Positions 1 through 9,553 of a DNA stretch of 64,000 bases are shown in pieces. Under the pieces are notes generated by a model. The model saw nothing but the letters and a program-made list of their open reading frames with translations. It searched no databases and was not told where the DNA came from. The DNA comes from Mesorhizobium sp. B4-1-3 (GTDB taxonomy: Bacteria > Pseudomonadota > Alphaproteobacteria > Rhizobiales > Rhizobiaceae). The stretch spans positions 310,001-374,000 of the forward strand of contig NZ_VFTG01000002.1 in NCBI RefSeq assembly GCF_006439355.1, given 5' to 3'. Position 1 is the stretch's first letter. Every line of letters begins with the position of its first letter. A program made the position numbers and the translations under genes.

Positions 1-392
1 GTCTCGCCGATTTCCGTTTGCCGCGCCTTGCCCGTTCCCCGAGCCCGTATAGCGGCTGGCTCCGTCCTGCGATAGTGCGGTCGACACTGTTCCGACAGAA
101 AACCGCCGATCCGGCGAACATCGGGAGCCCCGAATTCTTCGAAGGCGACGTCTTTCCCGCTTCCCCGTTTCGACAGCTCTGGCAGGAATTTCCGCTTTGC
201 CGGCCATGCTTGGAAAATTCGTTCTATAATGGCCTTGCGCCGCGCCGGTCTTGCATTGTTATCGGCGGCACCGATCTGTTAGAACGCCCGCACGAAACAG
301 TTTGTCCGAAGTGAAATTTGCGCTCGGGGCGTCATGGGATGCGTCCGCAATGCAAGATTTCCTCGACCGCACGAGAGAACGCTCGACGCTCC
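1..392. other. Region upstream of cysD without a supported gene
   Basis: I see no convincing gene here. An open frame at 18-314 is rich in Pro, Arg and Ser, has no ribosome binding site and resembles no family I know. A TATAAT hexamer at 225-230 could be a -10 element for the cys operon, but no good -35 lies 16-18 bases upstream. The start of the region may be the tail of a transcription unit cut by the window edge. Confidence 0.4.
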
Positions 393-1298
393 ATGAATAT
401 CGCGCTCACGCATCTGCAGCGGCTCGAGGCCGAATCCATCCATGTCTTCCGCGAGGTCGCGGCGTCTTTCTCCAAGCCGGTGATGCTCTATTCGGTCGGC
501 AAGGATTCTTCCGTGCTGATGCACCTGGCGATGAAGGCCTTCTATCCTGCCAAGCCGCCTTTTCCCTTCCTGCATGTCGACACCACCTGGAAGTTCCGCG
601 AGATGATCGCCTTTCGCGATCAGATGGCGCAGAAGCTCGGCTTCGACCTTTTGGTCCATGTCAACGAGGATGGCGTGCGCGAGGGTATCAATCCCTTCGA
701 CCACGGCTCCAACACCCATACCCATGTGATGAAGACCGTGGCGCTGCGCCAGGCGCTCGACAAATACGGCTTCGACGCGGCGTTCGGCGGCGCCCGTCGC
801 GACGAGGAGAAGTCGCGCGCCAAGGAGCGCATCTTTTCCTTTCGTAACGCCCAGCATGCGTGGGACCCGAAGAACCAGCGGCCGGAAATGTGGAAGATAT
901 TCAACACCCGCATCGCGCCGGGCGAGTCGATCCGCGTCTTTCCGCTGTCCAACTGGACCGAGCTCGACATCTGGCAATACATCCTGCAGGAGAACATCCC
1001 GATCGTGCCGCTCTATTTCGCCAAGGAGCGGCCGGTGGTTGAACGCGACGGCATGCTGATCATGAAGGATGACGACCGCATGCAACTGCGCCTCGGCGAG
1101 ACGATCGAGAACCGCTTGGTGCGCTTCCGCACATTGGGCTGCTATCCGCTGACCGGCGCGATCGAATCGGAAGCCGACACGCTGGAGGCGATCGTCGGCG
1201 AGATGCTGACCGCCCGCACCTCCGAGCGCCAGGGCCGCCTCATCGACCGCGACGAGGCCGGCTCGATGGAAAAGAAGAAGCGCGAGGGTTATTTCTGA
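393..1298 (+). CDS. cysD: Sulfate adenylyltransferase subunit 2 (CysD)
   Basis: CysD is the catalytic subunit of ATP sulfurylase and makes adenosine 5'-phosphosulfate (APS) from ATP and sulfate; the CysN GTPase drives the reaction. The 301-residue product matches the usual length of about 300. It has the PP-loop motif SVGKDSSV near residues 33-40 and the CysD-typical stretch [16 protein letters not shown]. The open frame extends upstream to 318, but homology begins at [12 protein letters not shown], so the ATG at 393 was chosen. The C-terminus [10 protein letters not shown] is typical of the family. CysNC starts two bases after the stop, so the two subunits are probably translated together. 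Confidence 0.97.
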   Translation: MNIALTHLQRLEAESIHVFREVAASFSKPVMLYSVGKDSSVLMHLAMKAFYPAKPPFPFLHVDTTWKFREMIAFRDQMAQKLGFDLLVHVNEDGVREGINPFDHGSNTHTHVMKTVALRQALDKYGFDAAFGGARRDEEKSRAKERIFSFRNAQHAWDPKNQRPEMWKIFNTRIAPGESIRVFPLSNWTELDIWQYILQENIPIVPLYFAKERPVVERDGMLIMKDDDRMQLRLGETIENRLVRFRTLGCYPLTGAIESEADTLEAIVGEMLTARTSERQGRLIDRDEAGSMEKKKREGYF

Positions 1299-1300
1299 TA

Positions 1301-3238
1301 ATGCGCCACATCATGGCCAAAAGCCTCGCCCCGACCGATTCGATCCGCGACTACATGGCCGCGCAGGAAAAGAAGTCGCTGCTGCGCTTCCTAACCTGCG
1401 GCTCGGTCGACGACGGCAAGTCGACGCTTATCGGCCGGCTGCTCTCCGACACCAAGCAGATCTTCGAGGACCAGCTTGCCGCGCTCGAGAAGGATTCGCG
1501 CAAGCACGGCACCACCGGCGACGACATCGACTTCGCGCTCCTGGTCGACGGACTGGAGGCGGAGCGCGAGCAGGGCATCACCATCGACGTCGCCTATCGT
1601 TTCTTCGCTACGCCCAAGCGCAAGTTCATCGTCGCCGACACGCCCGGCCATGAGCAGTACACGCGCAACATGGCGACGGGCGCCTCGACAGCCGATCTCG
1701 CCATCGTGCTGATCGATGCGCGCCAGGGCGTGCTGCGCCAGACCAGGCGTCATTCGATCATCGCCTCGCTGCTCGGCATCCGGCACATCGTGCTTACGGT
1801 CAACAAGATCGACCTCGTCGGCTTCGACAAAATCGTGTTCGACCGGATCGTCGCCGACTACGCCGAGTTCGCGCGGGAGCTGGGCTTTGTGAGCGTCGCG
1901 CCGATCCCGATGTCGGCGCGCTTCGGCGACAACGTCACCAGCCGCTCGGAACGCACGCCCTGGTATTCCGGGCCGTCGCTGATCGAGCATCTGGAAACCG
2001 TGTCGGTCGACGAGGCCGCCGTCGAGCTGCCGTTCCGCTTCCCGGTCCAGTATGTCAACCGGCCGAACCTCGATTTCCGCGGCTTTGCCGGCACCATCGC
2101 CTCGGGCACCGTTTCGCAAGGCGAAGAGGTCGTCGTTGCCAAGTCGGGCAAGGCATCCCGAGTCAAGCGCATCGTCGCGCAGGGCGGCGACCTCGAGCAG
2201 GCGGTCGCCGGCCAGGCGATCACGCTCGTGCTCGAGGACGAGGTCGAGGTGTCGCGAGGCAACCTGCTGGTTTCGCCGGCAGCTAGACCCCAGGTCGCCG
2301 ACCAGTTCGCTGCCAACATCGTCTGGTTCGACGAGCAGGCGCTGCTGCCCGGCCGCTCCTATATTCTGCGAACCGAAACCGACCAGGTGAGCGCGACTGT
2401 CACCGACCTGAAATACCGCGTCAACGTCAATGATTTCGCGCACGAGGCGGCGAAGTCGCTCGACATCAACGAGGTCGGTGTCTGCAATCTCTCGACGCGC
2501 GCGCCCATTGCTTTCGATCCTTTCGCGGAGAACCGCACCACCGGCGCCTTCATCCTGATCGACCGCATCACCAACGCCACCGTCGGCGCCGGCATGATCC
2601 TGCATTCGCTGCGCCGTGCCGAAAATATCCACTGGCAGTCGCTCGATGTCGGCAAGCGCGGCCGTTCCGACCTGAAGAATCAGCGCCCGGCGGTGTTCTG
2701 GTTCACCGGGCTCTCCGGTTCAGGCAAGTCGACCATCGCCAACCTGTTCGAGAAGAAGCTGTTCGCCTCCGGGCGCCACACCTATATCCTCGACGGCGAC
2801 AATGTCCGCCATGGCTTGAACCGCGATCTCGGCTTCACCGACGCCGACCGCGTGGAGAACATCCGCCGCGTCGCCGAGGTGGCCAAGTTGATGGCCGACG
2901 CCGGGCTGATCGTCATCGTCTCGTTTATCTCGCCCTTCAGCGCCGAAAGGCGCATGGCGCGCGAGCTGATGGCTGAGGGCGAGTTCGTCGAGGTGTTCGT
3001 CGACACGCCGTTCGAGGAATGCGCACGCCGCGACCCGAAGGGCCTTTACGCGCGCGCCCTGAGCGGCGAGATCAAGAATTTCACCGGCGTCGATTCGCCC
3101 TATGAGGCGCCGGAAAACCCGGAAATCCATCTCAAAACCCTCGGCAGGAGCCCGCAGGAAATGGCGGAAGCCCTGGAACACTGGCTGACCGAGCGCGACA
3201 TTGCCGAGGAGCAGTATGACAATGGCGGCGGCATCTGA
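1301..3238 (+). CDS. cysN: Bifunctional sulfate adenylyltransferase GTPase / APS kinase (CysNC)
   Basis: This 645-residue fusion joins the ATP sulfurylase GTPase (CysN) to APS kinase (CysC), so APS made with CysD can be phosphorylated to PAPS. The N-terminal GTPase has P-loop GSVDDGKST at residues 34-42, DTPGHEQY (G3) and NKID (G4), followed by elongation-factor-like beta-barrel domains. The APS kinase half begins near residue 455, with P-loop GLSGSGKST at 470-478 and [11 protein letters not shown]. The same architecture occurs in rhizobial CysNC and NodQ. No other nod gene is nearby, so a housekeeping role in sulfur assimilation is likelier than Nod-factor sulfation. The start could also be the ATG at 1313. 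The 3' end overlaps cysQ by 23 bases. Confidence 0.96.
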   Translation: MRHIMAKSLAPTDSIRDYMAAQEKKSLLRFLTCGSVDDGKSTLIGRLLSDTKQIFEDQLAALEKDSRKHGTTGDDIDFALLVDGLEAEREQGITIDVAYRFFATPKRKFIVADTPGHEQYTRNMATGASTADLAIVLIDARQGVLRQTRRHSIIASLLGIRHIVLTVNKIDLVGFDKIVFDRIVADYAEFARELGFVSVAPIPMSARFGDNVTSRSERTPWYSGPSLIEHLETVSVDEAAVELPFRFPVQYVNRPNLDFRGFAGTIASGTVSQGEEVVVAKSGKASRVKRIVAQGGDLEQAVAGQAITLVLEDEVEVSRGNLLVSPAARPQVADQFAANIVWFDEQALLPGRSYILRTETDQVSATVTDLKYRVNVNDFAHEAAKSLDINEVGVCNLSTRAPIAFDPFAENRTTGAFILIDRITNATVGAGMILHSLRRAENIHWQSLDVGKRGRSDLKNQRPAVFWFTGLSGSGKSTIANLFEKKLFASGRHTYILDGDNVRHGLNRDLGFTDADRVENIRRVAEVAKLMADAGLIVIVSFISPFSAERRMARELMAEGEFVEVFVDTPFEECARRDPKGLYARALSGEIKNFTGVDSPYEAPENPEIHLKTLGRSPQEMAEALEHWLTERDIAEEQYDNGGGI

Positions 3239-4031
3239 CGACGAGGCGATGCTGGGCGTCTTCGAGCGTCTGGCGTTGGAGGCGGGGCGCGAGGTGATGC
3301 GCGTCTTCCGCGAAGGCGGCGCCGTCGACAGCAAAGCTGACTCTTCGCCGGTGACGGAAGCCGATCGCGAAAGCGAGAAGATCATCCTGGCCGGCTTGCG
3401 CGCCGCCTATCCGGACATCCCATGCGTGGCCGAGGAAGAGGTGGCGGCGGGCATCGCCACGCCCGACCTTGACGGCGCCTTCTTCCTGATCGATCCGCTC
3501 GACGGCACCAAGGAATTCGTGAACCGCCGCACCGATTTCACCGTCAACATCGCACTGGTCCGCCATGGTGTGCCGGAAGTCGGCGTCGTCTTCGCGCCGT
3601 GCACCGGGCGCTTCTTCAGCGGACGGCCCGGCAAGGCCGAGGCGCTGGAGGTCGATGCTGATTATTGCATCACCGAACGCCGGCCTATCAATGTTCGCGA
3701 AAGCGGCACGCCGCTCGCGGTCGTGGCCAGCCGCTCGCACAACACGCCGGAGACCGAGGAGTTCATCCGCGATCTTGGCGCCGCGGAGATCGTTTCGATC
3801 GGCTCATCGCTGAAATTCTGCCTGCTCGCCGCGGCGGAGGCGGATGTCTATCCACGCTTCGGCCGCACCATGGAATGGGACACGGCGGCAGGCGACGCAG
3901 TGCTGCGTGCCGCCGGCGGCATGACGCGCACGGTGGACGGCCGACCGCTCGTCTACGGCAAGCGCAACCAGGCCAGCGACAGCGATTTCGCCAACCCGCA
4001 TTTCATCGCGCGCGGGAAGAGCGCGCCTTAG
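3216..4031 (+). CDS. cysQ: 3'(2'),5'-bisphosphate nucleotidase CysQ
   Basis: CysQ is a magnesium-dependent phosphatase of the inositol monophosphatase superfamily. It removes the 3'-phosphate from 3'-phosphoadenosine 5'-phosphate (PAP), the toxic by-product of PAPS use, and can hydrolyse PAPS. The 271-residue product shows the metal-binding motifs [22 protein letters not shown] and [16 protein letters not shown]. The ATG at 3216 lies 4 bases after GAGGAG, inside the end of cysNC; an ATG at 3222 with 10-base spacing and a TTG at 3201 are alternatives. Position directly after cysD-cysNC fits PAP removal beside PAPS synthesis. Confidence 0.95.
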   Translation: MTMAAASDDEAMLGVFERLALEAGREVMRVFREGGAVDSKADSSPVTEADRESEKIILAGLRAAYPDIPCVAEEEVAAGIATPDLDGAFFLIDPLDGTKEFVNRRTDFTVNIALVRHGVPEVGVVFAPCTGRFFSGRPGKAEALEVDADYCITERRPINVRESGTPLAVVASRSHNTPETEEFIRDLGAAEIVSIGSSLKFCLLAAAEADVYPRFGRTMEWDTAAGDAVLRAAGGMTRTVDGRPLVYGKRNQASDSDFANPHFIARGKSAP

Positions 4032-4058
4032 GGTTTTGGTGATTGGCCGCTAACCATG

Positions 4059-4230
4059 CTTCGTCATCCTAGCGCGGAGCGAGGAGCGAAGCGACGCGCG
4101 CAGACCCTAAGATCCATGCCGTTACGCTAACGCGTTGCAACGGTTACAGAATTCTACTCCGCAGCGCTTTCCGATGCAGGTCACAGCATGGATCCTCGGG
4201 TCAAGCCGGTCAAGCCCGAGGATGACGAAG
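4059..4230. repeat. Rhizobial-type palindromic intergenic repeat
   Basis: The gap between convergent cysQ and the aminotransferase gene is nearly filled by an element with inverted ends: CTTCGTCATCCT at 4059-4070 and AGGATGACGAAG at 4219-4230. Inside, GATCCATGCC (4111-4120) faces AGCATGGATC (4185-4194), and CCTCGGG (4194-4200) pairs with CCCGAGG (4215-4221). The AGGATGACGAAG end resembles a palindromic element I know as common in Mesorhizobium and other Hyphomicrobiales. It may also act as a bidirectional terminator. Confidence 0.75.
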
Positions 4231-4237
4231 CGCTGTT

Positions 4238-5380
4238 TCAAGCCGCCGCGACATGCGCCGAGTTCGACCCGATGTAATTGCGGATGGTCTCGATGATGCG
4301 GTCCTGGTCGGCTTCGCTGAGATAAGCGTGCATCGGTAGGCAGAGGATCTGCTTCGGCAGTTCTTCCGAGACGGCAAGGCCGGTCGGCGTGCGCGGATAA
4401 TGCTTGTAGGCGACCTGCTCGTGCAGCGGCTTCACGTAATAGATCACCGATGGAATGCCCTTTTCGCCGAGATGGGCCTTGAGCCCGTCGCGTTTCGGGG
4501 TCTCGATCGCGTACTGCGCCCAGGCTGAGCGGCCGTGACCCAGATTGCGCGACGCCTTGACGACATCGCCGAGACCCTTTGCATAGCGGTCGGCGACGAC
4601 CTGGCGCGCCACCATTTCGTCTTCGAGGATCGCGAGCTTCTCGATCAGGATCGCCGCCTGCAGCGTGTCCAGGCGCGAATTGATGCCGACGCGGACATTG
4701 TCGTATTGCGTCTCGCCCTTGCCGTGGAAGGCGAAGGAACGGAGCTTGTCGGCCAGCGCGCCGTCATTGGTGAACATCGCGCCGCCGTCGCCGTAGCAGC
4801 CAAGCGGCTTGGCGGGGTAGAAACTGGTTGAGCCGACATGACCGAAAGCGCCGCACATCGTGCCGTCGGCGGAACCGCCCATCGACTGCGCGGCATCCTC
4901 GATCACCAGGAGGTTCTCGCGCTTGGCGATCGCCATGATCGCGTCGTAGTCGGCGGCAAGCCCGAACAGGTCGACCGGAATGATCGCCTTCGGCTTCAGC
5001 CTTCCTTCCTTCTTGATCATCGCGATCGCCGCTTCGAGGCTGGCGATGTCGATGTTGTAGGTATCGCGGTCGACGTCGACGAAGACCGGCTCGGCCTTGG
5101 CCAGCGCCACCACTTCGGCCGTCGCGGCGAAGGTGAAGCTCGGCACGAACACCGCGTCGCCCGGACCGATACCGGCGGCAAACAGCGGCAGGAGCAGCGC
5201 ATCGGTGCCGTTGGCGCAGGCGACCACATGCTTCACGCCGATATAGGCCGCGAGATTGTTCTCGAATTCGGTGACCTGGGGGCCGAGGATATAGCGGCCG
5301 TCTTCGACCACCTTGTCCATCGCGGCCTTCAGCCGGTCGCGGATTCGTTCGCGCTGCGCGCCAAGATCGATGAACTGCAT
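4238..5380 (-). CDS. DegT/DnrJ/EryC1/StrS-family PLP aminotransferase
   Basis: This 380-residue protein belongs to the sugar-nucleotide aminotransferase family, which uses PLP to aminate nucleotide-linked keto-sugars for surface glycans. The N-terminus MQFIDLGAQRERIRDRL and segments such as DGRYILGPQVTEFE and NGTDALLLPL resemble WbpE/WlbC-type enzymes. The PLP lysine lies in STSFYPAKPLGCYGDGG. The frame continues upstream to 5461, but the ATG at 5380 has GAGG five bases upstream and begins at the family's N-terminus. No other sugar-nucleotide gene is adjacent, so the substrate cannot be named. The gene is transcribed alone, from the 167-base gap behind the PfkB gene. Confidence 0.88.
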   Translation of the reverse strand: MQFIDLGAQRERIRDRLKAAMDKVVEDGRYILGPQVTEFENNLAAYIGVKHVVACANGTDALLLPLFAAGIGPGDAVFVPSFTFAATAEVVALAKAEPVFVDVDRDTYNIDIASLEAAIAMIKKEGRLKPKAIIPVDLFGLAADYDAIMAIAKRENLLVIEDAAQSMGGSADGTMCGAFGHVGSTSFYPAKPLGCYGDGGAMFTNDGALADKLRSFAFHGKGETQYDNVRVGINSRLDTLQAAILIEKLAILEDEMVARQVVADRYAKGLGDVVKASRNLGHGRSAWAQYAIETPKRDGLKAHLGEKGIPSVIYYVKPLHEQVAYKHYPRTPTGLAVSEELPKQILCLPMHAYLSEADQDRIIETIRNYIGSNSAHVAAA

Positions 5381-5628
5381 GTCGGCCTCAAAATGCCAAT
5401 AATCCGGCCCGCTGGTATCAGACTTGGTCGGCACGAGAAAGCCGGCCAGTGGCAAGGTCAATTGCGCAAGTGTCGCAGCCTGTTACCGCCTTTTGCCCGC
5501 GCACTGCCCGAAGAAGGCGGAAATCGGGTTAAAACGAGCATTTTCAACGCCTTTTATCGCGCCGTTCCCTTTTTTGGAAACATAAAGTGATCGCTTGGAA
5601 AAGCCCTTCGGCCAATCCGGACAACCAC

Positions 5629-6552
5629 TCAGGCGATTTCGTGCCGCCAGGGCGGGTTGGCGCCGGCCCGCGACACTGTCACCGCCGCCGCCTTTGCGCC
5701 GAGCTCCAGCGCCTTGCGGATCGCGTCGTCGGAGAGGCTGCCGATCGCTGCCTTGGTCAGCAGGCCCTGCTCGTGCAGCGACGCAAGGATGCCGGCATTG
5801 AAGGTGTCGCCGGCGCCGACCGTATCTACGACCTTCACCTTCTGCGGCATGACCATGACCTTGTGCGCCTTGCTGTAGCCGACGGCGCCTTCGCCGCCAT
5901 GGGTGACGACGATCAGTTTCGGTCCGCGATCCAACCAGTTGCGTACGACCTCCTCATGGGAGCCGGCCTCGTCGAACCATTTCAGGTCCTCGTCCGAGAG
6001 TTTCACGATGTCGGCCATCGCCATCATCTCGCGAATGCGCCTGAGATGCTTGGCCTTGTCCGGGATGAAGTTCGGCCGGATGTTGGGGTCGAGCATCATC
6101 ACCCGGGCGTCGTGCTCGCGCCGCATGAACTCCTCATAGGCCGACCCAGCCGGCTCGGAGATCAGGCTGATCGCACCGAACAGCATCGCCTCGATCTCGG
6201 CGCCAAGCTTCGGCAGGTCCTCGATGGTGAGCATGCGTCCGGCGGTGTTCTCGTCATAGAAGGTGTAAGTCGCCTGGCCGTCGGTGAGCCGCACGAAGGC
6301 GAGCGTCGTGGGCTTTGGCGACGTGTGCGCATAGGTGGAGCTCACTTTGCTCGCGCCGAGCGCCTCGCGGAGCTGGCCGCCAAACAGGTCCGAGGAGAGG
6401 CCGGAGAAGAAGCCGGCCGGAGCGCCTAGCCGGCCGAGCGCGATCGCCGAGTTGAACACCGCGCCGCCGACATAGGGCACGAAGGCCGCTTCGCCTTCCG
6501 TGGTCGTGCGCGGCAGCATGTCGATCAGGGCTTCGCCACAGCAGAGGATCAT
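5629..6552 (-). CDS. frcK: PfkB-family sugar kinase, probable fructokinase
   Basis: A ribokinase/PfkB-fold kinase of 307 residues, the usual length. It carries the N-terminal GGAVFNSAIALGRLG substrate-loop motif and the C-terminal anion-hole motif DTVGAGDTFNAGIL with its catalytic Asp. Its place in a locus with frcR and divergent frcBCA makes ATP-dependent phosphorylation of imported fructose the likely role, as for S. meliloti FrcK; this is inferred from context. The start codon overlaps the stop of the FucU-like gene (ATGA), so translation is probably coupled. In S. meliloti frcK follows frcA, whereas here the kinase sits on the regulator's side. Confidence 0.85.
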   Translation of the reverse strand: MILCCGEALIDMLPRTTTEGEAAFVPYVGGAVFNSAIALGRLGAPAGFFSGLSSDLFGGQLREALGASKVSSTYAHTSPKPTTLAFVRLTDGQATYTFYDENTAGRMLTIEDLPKLGAEIEAMLFGAISLISEPAGSAYEEFMRREHDARVMMLDPNIRPNFIPDKAKHLRRIREMMAMADIVKLSDEDLKWFDEAGSHEEVVRNWLDRGPKLIVVTHGGEGAVGYSKAHKVMVMPQKVKVVDTVGAGDTFNAGILASLHEQGLLTKAAIGSLSDDAIRKALELGAKAAAVTVSRAGANPPWRHEIA

Positions 6553-6995
6553 GTCGTCTTGGTCTCCGGCGGATGGATCACGCCCTTGCGGATGATGATG
6601 TTGGCAAAGAGCCTGGGTTCGCTGGTCGCCACGATCGCGTGCGCGGCCTTGACGCGTGCATAGAAGTCAGGCCCGGCCAGCGCAACCACCTTGTGCCCAG
6701 GCGCGCGCCTGGCGCAAACCGCTTCCATCTCGCGATGCACGGGGTCGGCCAGTGCCGGATCGCCCTTCACCGAAGCACGGAACAACGCCTCCGGCACCGC
6801 CTCGTCCACCGGCAGCACGCTGAGCACGGCGTCGAGGACGGGAATCACCTGGTGGCCGTCCGCGCGGATCAGCCGCCGCGCCTGTTCCTCGGCCGGATAG
6901 TTGCCGTCGACGATCGCGATCTCGTCGCCATGCCCCATGGCCCTGAGCGTCGCCAGGAACTGGGGCCCTAGCAGCGAGGGGATGCCGATCAGCAT
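6549..6995 (-). CDS. FucU/RbsD-family sugar mutarotase-like protein
   Basis: A 148-residue protein of the RbsD/FucU family, whose members interconvert anomers or ring forms of unphosphorylated monosaccharides so that a kinase or isomerase can use them. Family features are the N-terminal IPSLLGPQFLATLRAMGHGDEIAIVDGNYP, with the catalytic His of the GHGD motif, and C-terminal SEPRLFANIIIRKG. It lies one base after frcR and overlaps the PfkB kinase gene, suggesting that it supplies the kinase with the right ring form of fructose or a related sugar. The true substrate is unknown. Confidence 0.88.
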   Translation of the reverse strand: MLIGIPSLLGPQFLATLRAMGHGDEIAIVDGNYPAEEQARRLIRADGHQVIPVLDAVLSVLPVDEAVPEALFRASVKGDPALADPVHREMEAVCARRAPGHKVVALAGPDFYARVKAAHAIVATSEPRLFANIIIRKGVIHPPETKTT

Positions 6996-6996
6996 G

Positions 6997-8220
6997 TCAG
7001 GCGCCCCCGGACGTGTTCGGTCCGATCAGGAAGCGCTCGGAGAGCGGCAGGCTGGCGCCGCCCATGGCGCGTGCGTGGATGCCGACCGTTCCTTCGCGAA
7101 CGATAGGCAGCTTCAGCCCTTCGGCGTCGATGGTGGCAATCGCTTCCGTCACGGCATCGACCAGTCGGCGCCGCACATCGAGCGGCATCCAGCCGTCGAT
7201 CACCGCCGCCTCGAAATCGATGACGGACGAGGCCGAGACGATGGCATAGGCAAGCGCACGCGAGGCGCTGGCGATCCACGCGTCGAGTTCGGCGCCGATG
7301 TCGCCCCATTCCTGCGGCGAGGTCCAAAGGTACGAGCCGTCGATGCCCTTGGCGGAAAGCGCCCGTTCCAGCATCGCGATCGACGCGACGTCGATGAGTT
7401 GCGTCGGCTTGCCGTCCGGCCCTGGCACCGGCATCGAGCCCAGCGCGCCGGCGTTGCCGTTAGGCCCGCTATAGAGGCGGCCATTGAGCACGATGCCGCC
7501 TCCGGCAAAAGCGCCGATGTAGAAATAGACGAAATCGCGCGCTCCGCCTGCCCGCCCGAAGACGAGCTCCGCGCCGCAGGCCGACGTCGCATCGTTCTGC
7601 AGGTAGACGGGGAACTCGCACTGCGCCTGGATGTCGGCGCGGATGTCGCGATGGCGCCATTCGTCCATGATCTCGCGCGGCGCGCCGGCCGTGTCGGCCC
7701 AGTTCCATAGCTCGAACGGCATGGCGATGCCGAGCCCGGCAATGCGCTTGTCCTGCGCCGGCGTAAGCTCGCTTCGCATCGCCTTGATGCCGGCAGTGAC
7801 GAAGTCGACGGTCTCGCGCGGCGCCGGATAGCGGTAGGAATGCTGCAGCATGCCGCGCACATTGCCGAGGAAGTCGATCAGCACGAGCTCGGCCGAGCGG
7901 CGGCCGATCTTGAGGCCGATGAAGAAAGCGCCTTCCGGGTTGAGCGCCATCGGGATCGAAGGCTGGCCGATCTTGCCGCGCAGCGGCGCCTGGCGCACGA
8001 GCAGCTTGTCTTCCTCGAGCTCGCGCATGATCACCGACACGGTCTGGGCCGACAGGCCGGTCACGCGCGCGATGTCGGATTTGGCCAGGCTCCCATGCTG
8101 ACGCACCAAGGACAGCACGAGCCGCTCATTGTGGTCGCGCATGCCGCTCTGGTTGGTGCCGCGATGCAGCCGGCTTTCCAAAGCCTCGGGCGAACCGTGC
8201 CTCGCAATGCCGGTCTCCAC
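6997..8220 (-). CDS. frcR: ROK-family transcriptional regulator (FrcR-like)
   Basis: This 407-residue protein has an N-terminal winged helix-turn-helix (GSLAKSDIARVTGLSAQTVSVIMRELEEDKLL) followed by a ROK sugar-binding domain, as in NagC, Mlc and XylR. The GTG at 8220 was chosen because GGGAGG lies six bases upstream; the longer frame begins with a TTG at 8289 and has no such site. Divergence from frcB and a palindrome between the two genes indicate that it controls frcBCA and itself, with a sugar as the probable effector. It heads the leftward unit frcR-fucU-frcK. Confidence 0.9.
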   Translation of the reverse strand: METGIARHGSPEALESRLHRGTNQSGMRDHNERLVLSLVRQHGSLAKSDIARVTGLSAQTVSVIMRELEEDKLLVRQAPLRGKIGQPSIPMALNPEGAFFIGLKIGRRSAELVLIDFLGNVRGMLQHSYRYPAPRETVDFVTAGIKAMRSELTPAQDKRIAGLGIAMPFELWNWADTAGAPREIMDEWRHRDIRADIQAQCEFPVYLQNDATSACGAELVFGRAGGARDFVYFYIGAFAGGGIVLNGRLYSGPNGNAGALGSMPVPGPDGKPTQLIDVASIAMLERALSAKGIDGSYLWTSPQEWGDIGAELDAWIASASRALAYAIVSASSVIDFEAAVIDGWMPLDVRRRLVDAVTEAIATIDAEGLKLPIVREGTVGIHARAMGGASLPLSERFLIGPNTSGGA

Positions 8221-8260
8221 CCTTTTCCTCCCGTCTGTTTCCCCTCGGGGCTTTTCGTTC

Positions 8261-8289
8261 AGAATGGGTGAACAGCGCAAGAGTGTCAA
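8261..8289 (-). promoter_or_regulatory. Candidate frcR promoter
   Basis: On the minus strand TTGACA (8289-8284) is followed after 17 bases by CATTCT (8266-8261), which would start transcription about 35 bases before the GTG of frcR. The rightward TTGACA at 8314-8319 has only a poor -10 (TCTTTT at 8337). A second rightward TTGACA sits at 8342-8347. Confidence 0.5.
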
Positions 8290-8319
8290 TAATAAATAAG
8301 AGTGATTTATTTATTGACA
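8284..8319. promoter_or_regulatory. Candidate FrcR (ROK) operator between frcR and frcB
   Basis: A 36-base inverted repeat has outer arms TGTCAATAA (8284-8292) and TTATTGACA (8311-8319), with further inner symmetry of AATAAAT against ATTTATT. Such AT-rich palindromes are typical NagC/Mlc-type ROK operators. Each end contains TTGACA pointing outward (8314-8319 rightward, 8289-8284 leftward), so one bound dimer could block both promoters. Confidence 0.75.
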
Positions 8320-8430
8320 GCCGTAGCGGACTGGTGTCTTTTTGACATCGCGCCCACACTGGGAGAACTTCGGTGGGCGCTCCGCAGGCGCCGGTTGGCC
8401 GGCGCCGGAGTGGTTCACTGGGAGGAAATC

Positions 8431-9459
8431 ATGCGTAAATGGACTATCCTGAAGGCGGCCGTTGCCGGTCTCGCCTTTTACGGCGCGATGGCTACGGCCT
8501 CGTATGCCGCCGACATTGTCGGCCTGATCACCAAGACTGAGGGCAATCCGTTCTTCGTCAAGATGCGCGAGGGCGCGCAGGCCAAGGCCAAGGAACTCGG
8601 CCTGACGCTGCAGACCTTTGCCGGCAAGTTTGACGGTGACAATGACAGCCAGGTCGCGGCCATCGAGAACCTGATCTCGGCTGGCGCCAAGGGTTTCGCC
8701 ATCGTGCCGAGCGATTCCAGCGCCATCGTGCCGACCATCAAGAAGGCGCGCGACGCCGGCCTGCTGGTCATCGTGCTCGACACACCGCTCGATCCGATCA
8801 ATGCTGCCGATGCCACTTTCGCCACCGACAATTTCAAGGCCGGCGAGCTGATCGGCGAGTGGGCCAAGGGCACGCTGGGCGACAAGGCCTCCAGCGCCAA
8901 GATCGCCTTTCTCGACCTCGCCACCAACCAGCCGACCGTCGACTATCTGCGCGACCAGGGCTTCATGAAGGGCTTCGGCATCGACATCAAGGACCCCAAG
9001 AAATACGGTGACGAGACCGATCCGCGCATCTGCGGCCACGAAATGACCGGCGGCGCCGAGGATGGCGGCCGCACCGCCATGGAAACGCTGCTGCAGAAAT
9101 GCCCGGACGTGAACGTGATGTACACGATCAACGAGCCGGCGGCGGCCGGCGGCTACCAGGCGCTCAAGGCGGCCGGCAAGGATGACGGCTCGGTGTTGGT
9201 GGTTTCGATCGACGGCGGCTGCCCGGGCGTCAAGAACGTTGCGGCCGGCGTCATCGGCGCAACCTCGCAGCAATATCCGCTGAAGATGGCCGCCATGGCC
9301 ATGGAAGCGATCGAGAAGTTCGCCAAGACCGGCGAGAAGCCGAAGCCGACCCCCGGCAAGGAGTTCTTCGACACCGGCGCCACACTGATCACCGACAAGC
9401 CCGTCAAGGGGGTCGAATCGATCGACAGCAAGAAGGGCGCGGAACTTTGCTGGGGCTGA
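8431..9459 (+). CDS. frcB: Fructose-type ABC transporter periplasmic binding protein (FrcB)
   Basis: A 342-residue periplasmic sugar-binding protein of the RbsB/LacI-like fold. It has a signal peptide with cleavage expected after residue 26 (ASYA|AD). The segments [51 protein letters not shown] and [10 protein letters not shown] closely resemble my recollection of S. meliloti FrcB, which binds fructose and also mannose and ribose. The ATG at 8431 follows GGGAGGAAATC; the frame upstream to 8302 lies in the regulatory region. It is the first gene of frcBCA. Confidence 0.93.
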   Translation: MRKWTILKAAVAGLAFYGAMATASYAADIVGLITKTEGNPFFVKMREGAQAKAKELGLTLQTFAGKFDGDNDSQVAAIENLISAGAKGFAIVPSDSSAIVPTIKKARDAGLLVIVLDTPLDPINAADATFATDNFKAGELIGEWAKGTLGDKASSAKIAFLDLATNQPTVDYLRDQGFMKGFGIDIKDPKKYGDETDPRICGHEMTGGAEDGGRTAMETLLQKCPDVNVMYTINEPAAAGGYQALKAAGKDDGSVLVVSIDGGCPGVKNVAAGVIGATSQQYPLKMAAMAMEAIEKFAKTGEKPKPTPGKEFFDTGATLITDKPVKGVESIDSKKGAELCWG

Positions 9460-9497
9460 TGCCTTCCTAACACCCGCAGTAACGGATTAAACTCGCT

Positions 9498-9523
9498 GAA
9501 AGGGCGGCTCCGGCCGCCCTTTC
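9498..9523 (+). promoter_or_regulatory. Intercistronic hairpin between frcB and frcC
   Basis: A perfect 11-base stem, GAAAGGGCGGC paired with GCCGCCCTTTC around a TCCG loop. No T-run follows, so it is unlikely to be an efficient terminator. Such structures after binding-protein genes often protect the upstream mRNA and keep the binding protein in excess over the permease. Confidence 0.75.
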
Positions 9524-9553
9524 CCGAAACACGGGATCCTGGGAGGGGATAAA

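Noticed and set aside
18..314. A 98-codon frame at the start of the window
   Set aside because: No ribosome binding site, biased composition and no resemblance to a family; likely non-coding.
1301..3238. CysNC as a nodulation NodQ gene
   Set aside because: The architecture is the same, but the neighbours are cysD and cysQ and there is no nod box or nod gene, so the assimilatory role is simpler.
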